Shown here in pieces: positions 1-5,244 of a DNA stretch of 5,494 bases. Within the stretch, counting starts at the first letter, position 1. The number at the start of each line of letters is the position of its first letter. The stretch is from the NCBI GenBank assembly GCA_900550745.1, contig URTO01000153.1:1-5494 (forward strand), read 5' to 3'. Origin of the DNA: an uncultured Desulfovibrio sp. GTDB taxonomy: Bacteria; Desulfobacterota; Desulfovibrionia; Desulfovibrionales; Desulfovibrionaceae. The notes under the pieces are model-generated. The model was given only the letters and a program-made list of their open reading frames with translations. It was not told the origin of the DNA and searched no databases. The position numbers and the translations under genes are program-made.

Positions 1-585
1 CAGGACCGGGAAGAAATCTATGAGCGTCAGCGAAGAAAAATGCACGATTATAAAAATCAGCTTTCCACGATCCAGACGTTGATAAAGAATGGACACATAG
101 ATGAGGCACTTTCATTTACGCAGAAGCTGACAGAGAGCATAGCTGTCGAGCTGTCGGCAATCAACACAAATCATCCGGTGGTCAATGCTGTTTTAAATCA
201 GAAGTACCGCAGCATGCAGGAGAAACACATAGCAGTGATCCTGAAAGTAGGGGATCTGCAGGAGATCTGTCTGGAGGAGGAAGAGATCGTGATCCTGCTC
301 TCCAATTTACTGGATAATGCAATCCGGGAGAGTGAAAAGGTACTGAAAAATACCGGAAAAGCGGTCATTCATCTGAAATTAGAGTGTGAGGATCATAAAC
401 TGATATTTGCGGTAAGAAATCCGGTAACAGAAAAAGTAGAAATTCAAAACGACGCGATAAAAAGCAAAAGAGGGGAACATCACGGCAAGTTCGGGCTGGG
501 GATGGGGCCGCGGCGTCCCGTTGAGGCCGGAAAAGGGGGCCTCCTGGAGGACGCTGCCCCGTCCCGTCAAAATCCAGTTCGGTGA
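1..585 (+). CDS. AgrC-like GHKL sensor histidine kinase, C-terminal fragment, broken at both ends
   Basis: The frame is open from base 1, so the start and the N-terminal membrane sensor lie outside the window. Numbering from the first codon, the phosphoacceptor motif is MHDYKNQL (H15), the HxxKN form of AgrC/LytTR-associated kinases. The N box SNLLDNA (N102, N106) and an NP motif near 140 follow, forming the GHKL ATPase domain. Such kinases phosphorylate a LytTR-type response regulator and often sense peptides in Firmicutes. The kinase-like sequence ends at EHHG (159-162), where the G2 box should continue as GxGL followed by a helix. Beyond about base 487 the frame reads into the complement of the phage repressor to a stop at 583-585, and residues from about 163 are not kinase. 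The base composition is clearly lower in GC than everything to the right. Family is secure; the exact subfamily and partner are unknown. Confidence 0.85.
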   Translation, partial: QDREEIYERQRRKMHDYKNQLSTIQTLIKNGHIDEALSFTQKLTESIAVELSAINTNHPVVNAVLNQKYRSMQEKHIAVILKVGDLQEICLEEEEIVILLSNLLDNAIRESEKVLKNTGKAVIHLKLECEDHKLIFAVRNPVTEKVEIQNDAIKSKRGEHHGKFGLGMGPRRPVEAGKGGLLEDAAPSRQNPVR

Positions 586-750
586 TACGTTTAATTTTAG
601 GCACAGGGCTTCCAAAACTTCATATCCGGGCAGGGCGCGCCCTTTCTCGTATCCGCGCAACGTATTCACATTGATGCCGACACGATCGGCAAATTCGGCC
701 TGTGTGGCGCTTCCGCGCAAAAAAACGAGTCGATCGGCGATGCTGCTCAT
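379..750 (-). CDS. Phage CI/Cro-type HTH repressor, C-terminally truncated at the junction
   Basis: The ATG lies at 748-750. Residues 4-65 form a helix-turn-helix DNA-binding domain: TQAEFADRVG (16-25) as helix 2, NVNTLRGYEKGR (27-38) as the recognition helix region, then NVSPNWILTGRG (54-65), the usual end of an XRE-family domain. The authentic part runs to about residue 88 (base about 487). After that the frame runs antisense through the kinase to a stop at 379, so the last 35 or so residues are spurious. Phage repressors of this type usually continue into an S24/LexA-like C-terminal domain, which is lost here. It reads away from the rightward late genes, as expected for a lysogeny repressor. 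In the transcript, GGCG (764-761) and CGCC (754-751) can pair next to the start and hold the weak AGAGA ribosome site in the loop, which may keep translation low. The domain is clear; its role as the lysogeny repressor is inferred from position. Confidence 0.8.
   Translation of the reverse strand: MSSIADRLVFLRGSATQAEFADRVGINVNTLRGYEKGRALPGYEVLEALCLKLNVSPNWILTGRGSVLQEAPFSGLNGTPRPHPQPELAVMFPSFAFYRVVLNFYFFCYRISYRKYQFMILTL
480..492. other. Junction between clostridial-type DNA and phage DNA
   Basis: The kinase on the + strand is recognisable up to about base 486 (EHHG). The repressor on the - strand is recognisable down to about base 485-490 (QPEL). Composition changes from AT-leaning to GC-rich at the same place. 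No terminal inverted repeat, target-site duplication or attachment core is visible, and neither gene keeps its natural end. This fits an assembly chimera or illegitimate recombination better than phage integration. The breakpoint is uncertain by several bases. Confidence 0.7.
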
Positions 751-800
751 GGCGTCTCTGCGCCGTGGGGCGCTCCGGGTTGAAGTGAACGGGGATCGTA

Positions 801-890
801 AAAAAATGTTGTAATGTTTTTGACAGTTAAGTCAATAAATAAGTTTTTGCGTCAAAAAATGATTGTAAAAGAACTGATTTTGACGTAGAG
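801..890. promoter_or_regulatory. AT-rich divergent control region with repeated TTGAC half-sites (probable operators)
   Basis: This is the only AT-rich stretch in the gap between the repressor start (750) and the activator start (1068). TTGAC half-sites occur four times: + at 820-824, - at 831-835 (GTCAA), - at 851-855 and + at 880-884. The first two form a perfect inverted repeat, TTGAC-N6-GTCAA. The third lies in TTTTTG-CGT-CAAAAA (844-858), whose arms are also inverted. TTGACA at 820-825 is a consensus -35 box on the + strand and TTGACT (835-830) is close to one on the - strand, but neither has a convincing -10 at 16-18 bases, so I do not assign start points. The natural reading is operators for the HTH repressor overlapping its own and the rightward promoter. 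The repeats are seen; their use is inferred. Confidence 0.5.
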
Positions 891-942
891 ATCTCCTTGC
901 GGACGGTCGTGTACAACCTCTTTTCTTTACCTTCACCAAGCT

Positions 943-962
943 ATCCGGTCAACAATCCGGTC
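943..962. repeat. Tandem ATCCGGTC repeats upstream of the activator gene
   Basis: ATCCGGTC occurs at 943-950 and again at 955-962, a 12-base period close to one helical turn. Two same-face direct repeats ahead of a regulator gene could be an activator or host-factor site. The repeat is short, so chance is possible. Confidence 0.35.
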
Positions 963-974
963 TGGCCCCTGTGC

Positions 975-995
975 CGCAGGCCTTCGGGCCGTGCG
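975..995 (+). promoter_or_regulatory. Stable UUCG-capped hairpin in the leader of the activator gene
   Basis: The RNA would fold as CGCA-GGCC around a TTCG loop (983-986), pairing with GGCC and TGCG with one bulged G (991), giving eight pairs and a C(UUCG)G tetraloop. No T-run follows directly; the nearest (TTGTTTT) is over 10 bases downstream, so an ordinary intrinsic terminator is unlikely. The rest of 751-1067 outside this hairpin, the repeats and the AT-rich control region shows no gene: the activator frame is open back to about 897, but that stretch has no plausible start or protein-like sequence. Confidence 0.4.
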
Positions 996-1067
996 CGCTC
1001 AGGGCATTGTTTTCCATGCCTTTCCCACAAGGCGGAGAGGTGCATCTTTTACCTGACAGGGATTCAT

Positions 1068-1637
1068 ATGGAACACACGGCGAAGAATCGGGAGCGGGAC
1101 GCGTCTTCGGAAATGGCCTCCGGGCGGGCCCGGAAGCGGCGGCAGGGCATGGATGAACTGGTTGAACTGATTGGCCTTCCGGCGGCGATCGAGCTCATCA
1201 GGGCCAAGGGCGGGACAAGTTTTTCCGTTCCTCTGGGCATCACGCTGCGGGGGCAGGAACAGCGTGAAAAATTGGTGCAGATCATCGGCCGGGAACAGGC
1301 GGCCAAGCTGATCGGGCGCTACGGCGGCACGACGCTGTACATCCCCACCTGCCGTCAGGCTTTCGTGGACACGCGGGACAGGGACATCAACCTTGAACGC
1401 GACGAACTGGCCCGCGAAGGGCTTTCCGAGCGGGCGCTGGTGTCCGTGCTCGCCGTGCGGCATGGGCTTTCCGATCGCCAGATCTGGCGCATTTTAAAGA
1501 AGCCCGGCCCGGTGAGGCCGGATATGGCGGCCTGCGCCGCCGCGCGCCGTTTGGCCCACATGGACGCTATGGCTGTTGAGATGGGCGAAAGCTGCGCCGC
1601 CGCGCGCCGGGTGTCCCGCTCCAGCGCGGCGTGCTGA
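1068..1637 (+). CDS. mor: Mor-family transcription activator (Mu-like phage)
   Basis: A 189-residue protein if started at ATG 1068, which has AGGG at 1058-1061. ATG 1149 is an alternative that would begin at the conserved domain. The first 27 residues are charged and basic (RARKRRQ). The core matches the Mor/C family: ELVELIGLPAAIELIRAKGG, then a second similar unit REQAAKLIGRYGGTTLYIP, the paired helix/strand pattern of the Mor dimerisation domain. LSERALVSVLAVRHGLSDRQIWRILKK near residues 119-145 is the C-terminal helix-turn-helix. In phage Mu, Mor activates the middle promoter together with host RNA polymerase and leads to late expression. Here it is the first rightward gene and lies directly before the lysis and packaging genes, so it probably switches these on. 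The C-terminal tail after the HTH is longer than I expect for the family and carries a duplicated CAAARR motif. Which promoter it binds cannot be read from the sequence. Confidence 0.8.
   Translation: MEHTAKNRERDASSEMASGRARKRRQGMDELVELIGLPAAIELIRAKGGTSFSVPLGITLRGQEQREKLVQIIGREQAAKLIGRYGGTTLYIPTCRQAFVDTRDRDINLERDELAREGLSERALVSVLAVRHGLSDRQIWRILKKPGPVRPDMAACAAARRLAHMDAMAVEMGESCAAARRVSRSSAAC
1532..1609 (+). repeat. In-frame 18-base direct repeat in the 3' end of the activator gene
   Basis: The same 18 bases (CTGCGCCGCC followed by GCGCGCCG) occur at 1532-1549 and 1592-1609. The 60-base offset keeps the frame, so CAAARR is encoded twice, 20 residues apart, in the C-terminal tail after the HTH. 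It may be a partial duplication or GC-rich convergence. Confidence 0.5.
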
Positions 1638-1725
1638 CATCCTTCAACCTTTCCTGAGGCCTCCTTTCGGGCATGGTGCGTCTTGCGGGCCGCTGAAGGT
1701 TCCGCGCCATACCACAGGAGGTCTT

Positions 1726-2088
1726 ATGGGATTCTTCAGGCTTCTTCTCCGCCCCCGTTGGCGTCTGCTGTTCTTCGGGCTGATTGCGCTGGCGCTTCAG
1801 GCCGTGCTGTTGCTGATCAGCCCGGCGCAGATGCCCGTCGTGCTCTATAAGCTGGCCCTCGTCATGCTTGCGGCCATCTTGGGCATGTTCTTCGATGTGG
1901 CCGTGTTCCCCTTCGCCACTCCCGACTCGTATCTTGACGGCGACTGGAAGCGCGCCCCCGGAGCCGTACGGCTTCGGTGCGCCGATTTCGCCATCGCCAG
2001 GGGCTGCCTCTGGCCTTTCCTCATGGCCTGCCTGCGCCGCGCCGCCGTGGTTTCGGCTTTCGTGGTAGCGGTGTCCGTGGGGCTGTGA
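1726..2088 (+). CDS. Putative phage holin (small three-helix membrane protein)
   Basis: A strong AGGAGG (1716-1721) precedes ATG 1726, so the open frame upstream of it is not used. The 120-residue product has a basic N-terminus (LLLRPRWR), hydrophobic segments at about 13-32, 37-57 and 95-118, and a conserved-looking MPVVLYKLALV (36-46) followed by FPFATPDSY (61-69). From memory this resembles the putative-holin family of Mu-like phages (Pfam Phage_holin_8), which share the VVLYKL...FP(Y/F)A pattern. A holin forms inner-membrane lesions at a set time and triggers lysis. The gene sits 88 bases after the activator and just ahead of the endolysin, the usual holin position. M36 could give a shorter second product. 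The membrane protein is certain; the holin role rests on family resemblance and context. An antiholin is the main alternative. Confidence 0.7.
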   Translation: MGFFRLLLRPRWRLLFFGLIALALQAVLLLISPAQMPVVLYKLALVMLAAILGMFFDVAVFPFATPDSYLDGDWKRAPGAVRLRCADFAIARGCLWPFLMACLRRAAVVSAFVVAVSVGL

Positions 2089-2105
2089 GCATGGGGGAGA
2101 TGGGG

Positions 2106-2127
2106 AGCCGCCCCCGGAAGGGCGGTT
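2106..2127 (+). promoter_or_regulatory. Hairpin between holin and endolysin genes
   Basis: CCGCCC (2108-2113) and GGGCGG (2120-2125) pair perfectly around a six-base loop, and the flanks AG/TT extend the stem with a G-U and an A-U pair. There is no T-run. It lies between an upstream in-frame ATG (2091) and the preferred endolysin start (2148), so it could affect start choice or RNA stability. Confidence 0.35.
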
Positions 2128-2147
2128 ACCGCATGGAGGGGCTGCAC

Positions 2148-2792
2148 ATGATGATTCGCATGGTTTTGATGGTGGCGCTGTTGTCCGCGCCGTTTCCGCA
2201 GCCGGGGCTGGCGTCGGATATCCCGCGCGCGGCGGAACGGCATCGGGCGGAACTCATACGGGTTTCCCGCGCCGTGTGGGGCTTGGAAGCTCCCGTGGCG
2301 GTGTTCGCCGCGCAGGTGCATACGGAAAGCTGGTGGCGCAACGGCACGGTATCCCCGGCGGGGGCGCAGGGCTTGGCGCAGTTCCTGCCTTCCACGGCGG
2401 AATGGCTGCCGCGTGCCGTCCCGGAACTGGAACGCGAGGCCGGGCGGCCCGCGCCGTTCAATCCCGGCTGGGCGCTCCGGGCGCTGGTTTCCTATGACAA
2501 GTGGCTGTGGGATCGGCTGGGCGGGGCCGATGCCTGCCAGCGCATGGCGTTTGCGTTGTCCGCGTATAACGGCGGGATCGGCTGGGTCGGCAGGGATCGG
2601 AAGGAGGCGGAGCGGCAGGGCCGTGATCCGGCGCGCTGGTTCGGGCAGGTGGAAAAGGCGAATGCCGGGCGGAGCGCTTCCAGCTTCCGCGAAAACCGCC
2701 GCTATGTGCGGCTGATCCTGCTTGAGAGGCAGTATAGGTATCGCAAGGCGGGGTGGGGGCCCGGCGTCGGATGCGGAGGGGGCCATGACTAG
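2148..2792 (+). CDS. Secreted SLT-type lysozyme/transglycosylase (phage endolysin)
   Basis: A GGAGG at 2136-2140 places the start at ATG 2148 (or 2151), giving 214 residues. The N-terminus MMIRMVLMVALLSAPF followed by QPGLAS is a Sec signal peptide with likely cleavage near residue 23, so the enzyme may reach the periplasm without the holin pore, as proposed for BcepMu-type endolysins. The catalytic part is SLT/lysozyme-like: HTESWW with probable catalytic E60, GAQGLAQFLPST (72-83, the GLxQ...P motif) and AFALSAYNGGIGWV about 70 residues later, the typical ALAAYNxG motif. It should cleave the MurNAc-GlcNAc bond of peptidoglycan. Its last codons overlap the spanin gene by eight bases (ATGACTAG), which suggests translational coupling. 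Two further in-frame ATGs (2091, 2133) would bury the signal peptide. Confidence in the fold is high; hydrolase versus lytic transglycosylase chemistry is not decidable here. Confidence 0.88.
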   Translation: MMIRMVLMVALLSAPFPQPGLASDIPRAAERHRAELIRVSRAVWGLEAPVAVFAAQVHTESWWRNGTVSPAGAQGLAQFLPSTAEWLPRAVPELEREAGRPAPFNPGWALRALVSYDKWLWDRLGGADACQRMAFALSAYNGGIGWVGRDRKEAERQGRDPARWFGQVEKANAGRSASSFRENRRYVRLILLERQYRYRKAGWGPGVGCGGGHD

Positions 2793-3378
2793 GAACGTGC
2801 TTGCCGTAGGGCTGTTGTGTGCGGCGTGCTGCGCCGCCGGGTACGTCCGGGGCTTCGGCATTGCGGAAACGCGGGGCCGCGCGCTGCTTGCGGAACAGGC
2901 CGAAGCGTCCGCCAGCGAACGGGAGGCGTTGGCTGCCGCGATGGCGGAAGCGGAGCGCCTCGCCCGCCGGAGGCTGGAAGCGGAAGCGGAGCGGGCCGCC
3001 GCCATTGCCGGGGAGCTTTCCGAAACCCGCAGCCGCCTTGCCGCCGAACGGCAGGCGTTCACAAGGAGGATGGCCCGTGTTGCCGAAGATGCTTCCCGCC
3101 ATTGCGCTGGCCTGCCTGTTGGCTGGGTGCGCCTGTACAACGAAGCCCTTGGACTTGCCCCCGCCTCCCCCGGAGGTTCTGCCCCTGCCGCCGGAGCTGG
3201 CGCGCCTGCCGGAAGCGCCTCCGCCGCTGACGCCGGGGTACGGGCTGGGGCATCCGTAATGGCCAGCCCGGAGGATCTTCTGGCCCACGCACGGGATTAC
3301 GGCGGCTATTGCCGGAGCCTGCGCGCCCAGGCCGAAGCCCTGCTTGCCGTGGAAAAAGGGCGGGAGGGCAGGCCATGA
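2785..3378 (+). CDS. Rz-like inner-membrane spanin subunit
   Basis: ATG 2785 overlaps the endolysin stop and has GGAGG at 2775-2779. The 197-residue product has one N-terminal membrane helix (about 4-22, VLAVGLLCAACCAAGYV) and then a long Ala/Glu/Arg coiled coil (about 27-100), the architecture of i-spanins. The i-spanin spans the periplasm, binds the o-spanin and fuses the inner and outer membranes in the last step of Gram-negative lysis. WVRLYNEALG (118-127) resembles a conserved patch of Rz-like proteins. Residues about 128-158 are a low-complexity Ala/Gly/Ser/Pro stretch lying over the proline-rich part of the nested Rz1 frame, so its composition is partly imposed by the other gene. A non-overlapped tail (159-197, SPEDLLAHARDYGGYCRSL) follows, making it longer than lambda Rz. 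It ends in ATGA, shared with the next gene. Function is inferred from architecture and position. Confidence 0.75.
   Translation: MTRNVLAVGLLCAACCAAGYVRGFGIAETRGRALLAEQAEASASEREALAAAMAEAERLARRRLEAEAERAAAIAGELSETRSRLAAERQAFTRRMARVAEDASRHCAGLPVGWVRLYNEALGLAPASPGGSAPAAGAGAPAGSASAADAGVRAGASVMASPEDLLAHARDYGGYCRSLRAQAEALLAVEKGREGRP
3077..3259 (+). CDS. Rz1-like outer-membrane lipoprotein spanin, nested in Rz in the +1 frame
   Basis: AGGAGG at 3064-3069 lies seven bases before GTG 3077, giving 60 residues; TTG 3080 and ATG 3089 are later options. The product starts MLPKMLPAIALACLLAGC. LLAGC is a lipobox, with the lipidated cysteine at residue 18 after a short hydrophobic signal. The mature chain of about 43 residues is proline-rich (DLPPPPPEVLPLPPELARLP), the hallmark of Rz1-type o-spanins. 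It ends at TAA 3257-3259, entirely inside the Rz gene, as in phage lambda. Lipidation would anchor it in the outer membrane, where it pairs with the Rz coiled coil. The dedicated ribosome site in an otherwise GC-rich coding region is good evidence of real translation. Ordinary gene callers would probably miss it. Confidence 0.82.
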   Translation: MLPKMLPAIALACLLAGCACTTKPLDLPPPPPEVLPLPPELARLPEAPPPLTPGYGLGHP

Positions 3379-3647
3379 CGCAGGCCGCACTGCAATTCGA
3401 CGCGCACACCCTGCTGCTTGGCCTACTTGGGATGGTTTGCGGCTTTCTCGCCTACTGGGGAACCCGGCTGGAGCAGCGGGTGGACGAATTAAAGGCCCGC
3501 CAGTGCCTGCTGGCCGAGGAGATGCACAAGAGCTACGTGCCCCGCGAGGACTGCCGGGAGCGCACGGCGCAGATCCTCGGCGGGCTGGAGCGGGCGGACG
3601 AAAAACTGGATCGCATCGCGGACGCGATCCGCAGCGGGGGGCGCTGA
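3375..3647 (+). CDS. Small membrane-anchored coiled-coil protein of the Mu-like pre-terminase region
   Basis: ATG 3375 shares ATGA with the spanin stop. The 90-residue product has a hydrophobic helix at about 12-30 (TLLLGLLGMVCGFLAYWG) followed by two charged helical stretches, RLEQRVDELKAR (31-42) and QILGGLERADEKLDRIADAI (67-86), linked by SYVPREDC. Genes of this size and build, an N-terminal membrane helix plus coiled coil with a (Y/F)V.RE motif, occur between the lysis and terminase genes of Mu-like phages (DUF2730-like, comparable to Mu gp25). Their function is not known to me. It occupies the place where a small terminase would be expected, but the membrane helix argues against that role. 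A second holin or an XhlA-like protein is possible. Confidence 0.65.
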   Translation: MTQAALQFDAHTLLLGLLGMVCGFLAYWGTRLEQRVDELKARQCLLAEEMHKSYVPREDCRERTAQILGGLERADEKLDRIADAIRSGGR

Positions 3648-3648
3648 C

Positions 3649-5244
3649 ATGCGTGGGAAGCGCCGGAGCGTCTCCCCTGATCTTCAGGATGCCTCCGCCG
3701 GGACACCGGAGGGGCGTCGGGAACGTGCCCGGCAGGATTTCGCCTTTTTCCGGCGGGCGTATTTTCCGCATTACTGCCTTGTCGGGGAGGATTCCCGGCT
3801 CCACGAATGGCTGGATGCGGAACTGCCCCGCATGGCGGACGCGCCCGAAGGCGTGCGGCTGGCGATTGCGGCCCCGCGCGGGGAGGCCAAGAGCACGTTC
3901 GTTTCGCTGTTTTTCGTGCTTTGGGCCGTGCTGACCGGGCGCAAGCACTACATTTTGATCATAGCCGACGCGCTGGAACAGGCCGCGTCGCTGTTGGGTG
4001 CGGTCAAGGACGAGCTGGAGTTCAACGAGGCGCTGAAGCGGGATTTTCCCGGAGCGGCGGGCAAAGGGCACGTCTGGAACGCGGGAACGGTGGTCACGCC
4101 GGGGAACGTCAAAATCCAGGCGCTCGGCGCGGGCAAGCGCATGCGCGGGCTGCGGCACGGGCCGCACCGCCCGGATTTGATTGTCCTTGACGATCTTGAA
4201 AACGACGAGAACGTGGACAAGCCGGAACAGCGCGACAAGCTCCAGTCGTGGCTTCAGAAGACGGTGCTCAATCTCGGCGCGGCGGACGGGAGCATGGACG
4301 TGGTCTATGTCGGCACGCTGCTGCATTACGATTCCGTGCTGGCCCGCACGCTCCGCAAGCCTTTGTGGAAGGCCCGGACGTTCCGTTCCATCCTGCGCTG
4401 GCCGGATCGGATGGATCTTTGGGATGCGTGGGAAAGCCTCTTGTCGTCGCGCGGCGAAGCGGAGGCCCGGCGTTTTTACCGCCGGCACAAGGAGGAGATG
4501 GAGGCCGGGGCCGAAGTGAGCTGGCCCGCGTCGCGCCCGCTGTACCGGCTCATGTGCCTCCGTGCCGAGGATCGGGAGGCTTTCGATTCCGAACAGCAGA
4601 ACGATCCTTTGTCCGCAAACGAGGCGCCGTTCAACGGGTGCATCACCTTTTGGGTGGATCGGAGCCGGGACTGGCTGCTGTTCGGGGCGGTGGATCCGTC
4701 GCTCGGCAGGCAGGGCGCGGGGCGTGACCCTTCCGCGATCCTCATCGGCGGTTTCCTCCGTGGGAGCATGACGCTCGACGTGGTGGAGGCGAGCATCCGA
4801 AAGCGCCATCCCGATCGCATCATTGAGGATGTGATTGCCCTGCACGATGTGCACCATCCGTTGATCTGGGGCGTGGAGGCCGTGCAGTTTCAGGAGTTTT
4901 TCGCCCATGTGCTGGTGCAGCGGGCGGCGGAGCGCGGGATTGCCCTCCCTGTGCGGCCCCTCGTCAACAGTGCGGACAAGCTGCTGCGCATCGAGTCGTT
5001 ACAGCCGCACATGGCGCAGGGGCGGATCAGGCTTCACGCCTCCCAGCGGGCGCTCATCGATCAGTTGCGGCATTTCCCCAAGGCCGATCATGACGACGGG
5101 CCGGATGCGCTTGAAATGCTTTGGCGTCTGGCGTCCACCGGATTCGTCGGCATGGGCGACGCCTACATCCGTATGCCGTTGAAAAGGGCATGGGGCGATG
5201 ATGGGGAAGATGGAAGCTGGGGAGGGGAGAGGGGGCCCTTCTAA
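3649..5244 (+). CDS. terL: Phage terminase large subunit (ATPase and RNase H-like nuclease)
   Basis: Full-length at 531 residues, starting one base after the upstream stop with a G-rich ribosome site. The motor domain carries a deviant Walker A, AAPRGEAKST (74-83, K81), the adenine/arginine-finger region RMRGLRHGPHRPD (164-176), a Walker B LIVLDDLE (177-184, D181/D182, E184) and a coupling motif VGT (221-223). The nuclease domain has FGAVDPSLG (D349), GVEAVQFQEFF (E410) and HDDGPDALEM (481-490, D486), spaced as in the RNase H-like terminase nuclease. The C-terminal half strongly resembles the psiM2 ORF9-type terminase family (TIGR01630) as I remember it. It cuts concatemeric or integrated phage DNA and pumps it into the prohead through the portal. 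The last 20 or so residues are Gly/Asp/Trp-rich and disordered in appearance. All key residues are present, so the enzyme looks intact. Confidence 0.93.
   Translation: MRGKRRSVSPDLQDASAGTPEGRRERARQDFAFFRRAYFPHYCLVGEDSRLHEWLDAELPRMADAPEGVRLAIAAPRGEAKSTFVSLFFVLWAVLTGRKHYILIIADALEQAASLLGAVKDELEFNEALKRDFPGAAGKGHVWNAGTVVTPGNVKIQALGAGKRMRGLRHGPHRPDLIVLDDLENDENVDKPEQRDKLQSWLQKTVLNLGAADGSMDVVYVGTLLHYDSVLARTLRKPLWKARTFRSILRWPDRMDLWDAWESLLSSRGEAEARRFYRRHKEEMEAGAEVSWPASRPLYRLMCLRAEDREAFDSEQQNDPLSANEAPFNGCITFWVDRSRDWLLFGAVDPSLGRQGAGRDPSAILIGGFLRGSMTLDVVEASIRKRHPDRIIEDVIALHDVHHPLIWGVEAVQFQEFFAHVLVQRAAERGIALPVRPLVNSADKLLRIESLQPHMAQGRIRLHASQRALIDQLRHFPKADHDDGPDALEMLWRLASTGFVGMGDAYIRMPLKRAWGDDGEDGSWGGERGPF

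Noticed and set aside
1..750. Normal Mu-type insertion into the kinase gene
   Set aside because: The phage repressor itself is truncated and no phage end, TG...CA terminus or target duplication is visible at the junction.
897..1067. N-terminal extension of the activator to an upstream TTG
   Set aside because: The added residues look like translated non-coding sequence, with no ribosome site, and contain the UUCG hairpin and repeats.
1638..1725. Intrinsic terminator between activator and holin genes
   Set aside because: CCTTCA and TGAAGG can pair only over a long loop, and no T-run follows. Read-through into the lysis genes seems more likely.
1845..3140. 431-codon minus-strand frame opposite the holin, endolysin and spanin genes
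   Set aside because: Low-complexity Ala/Arg/Pro translation mirroring real genes on the other strand, with no domain.
2458..4908. Very long (816-codon) open frame on the minus strand across the terminase and lysis genes
   Set aside because: It is antisense to well-supported genes in GC-rich DNA, where stop codons are rare on the other strand. The translation is Pro/Arg/Ala-rich with no recognisable domain.
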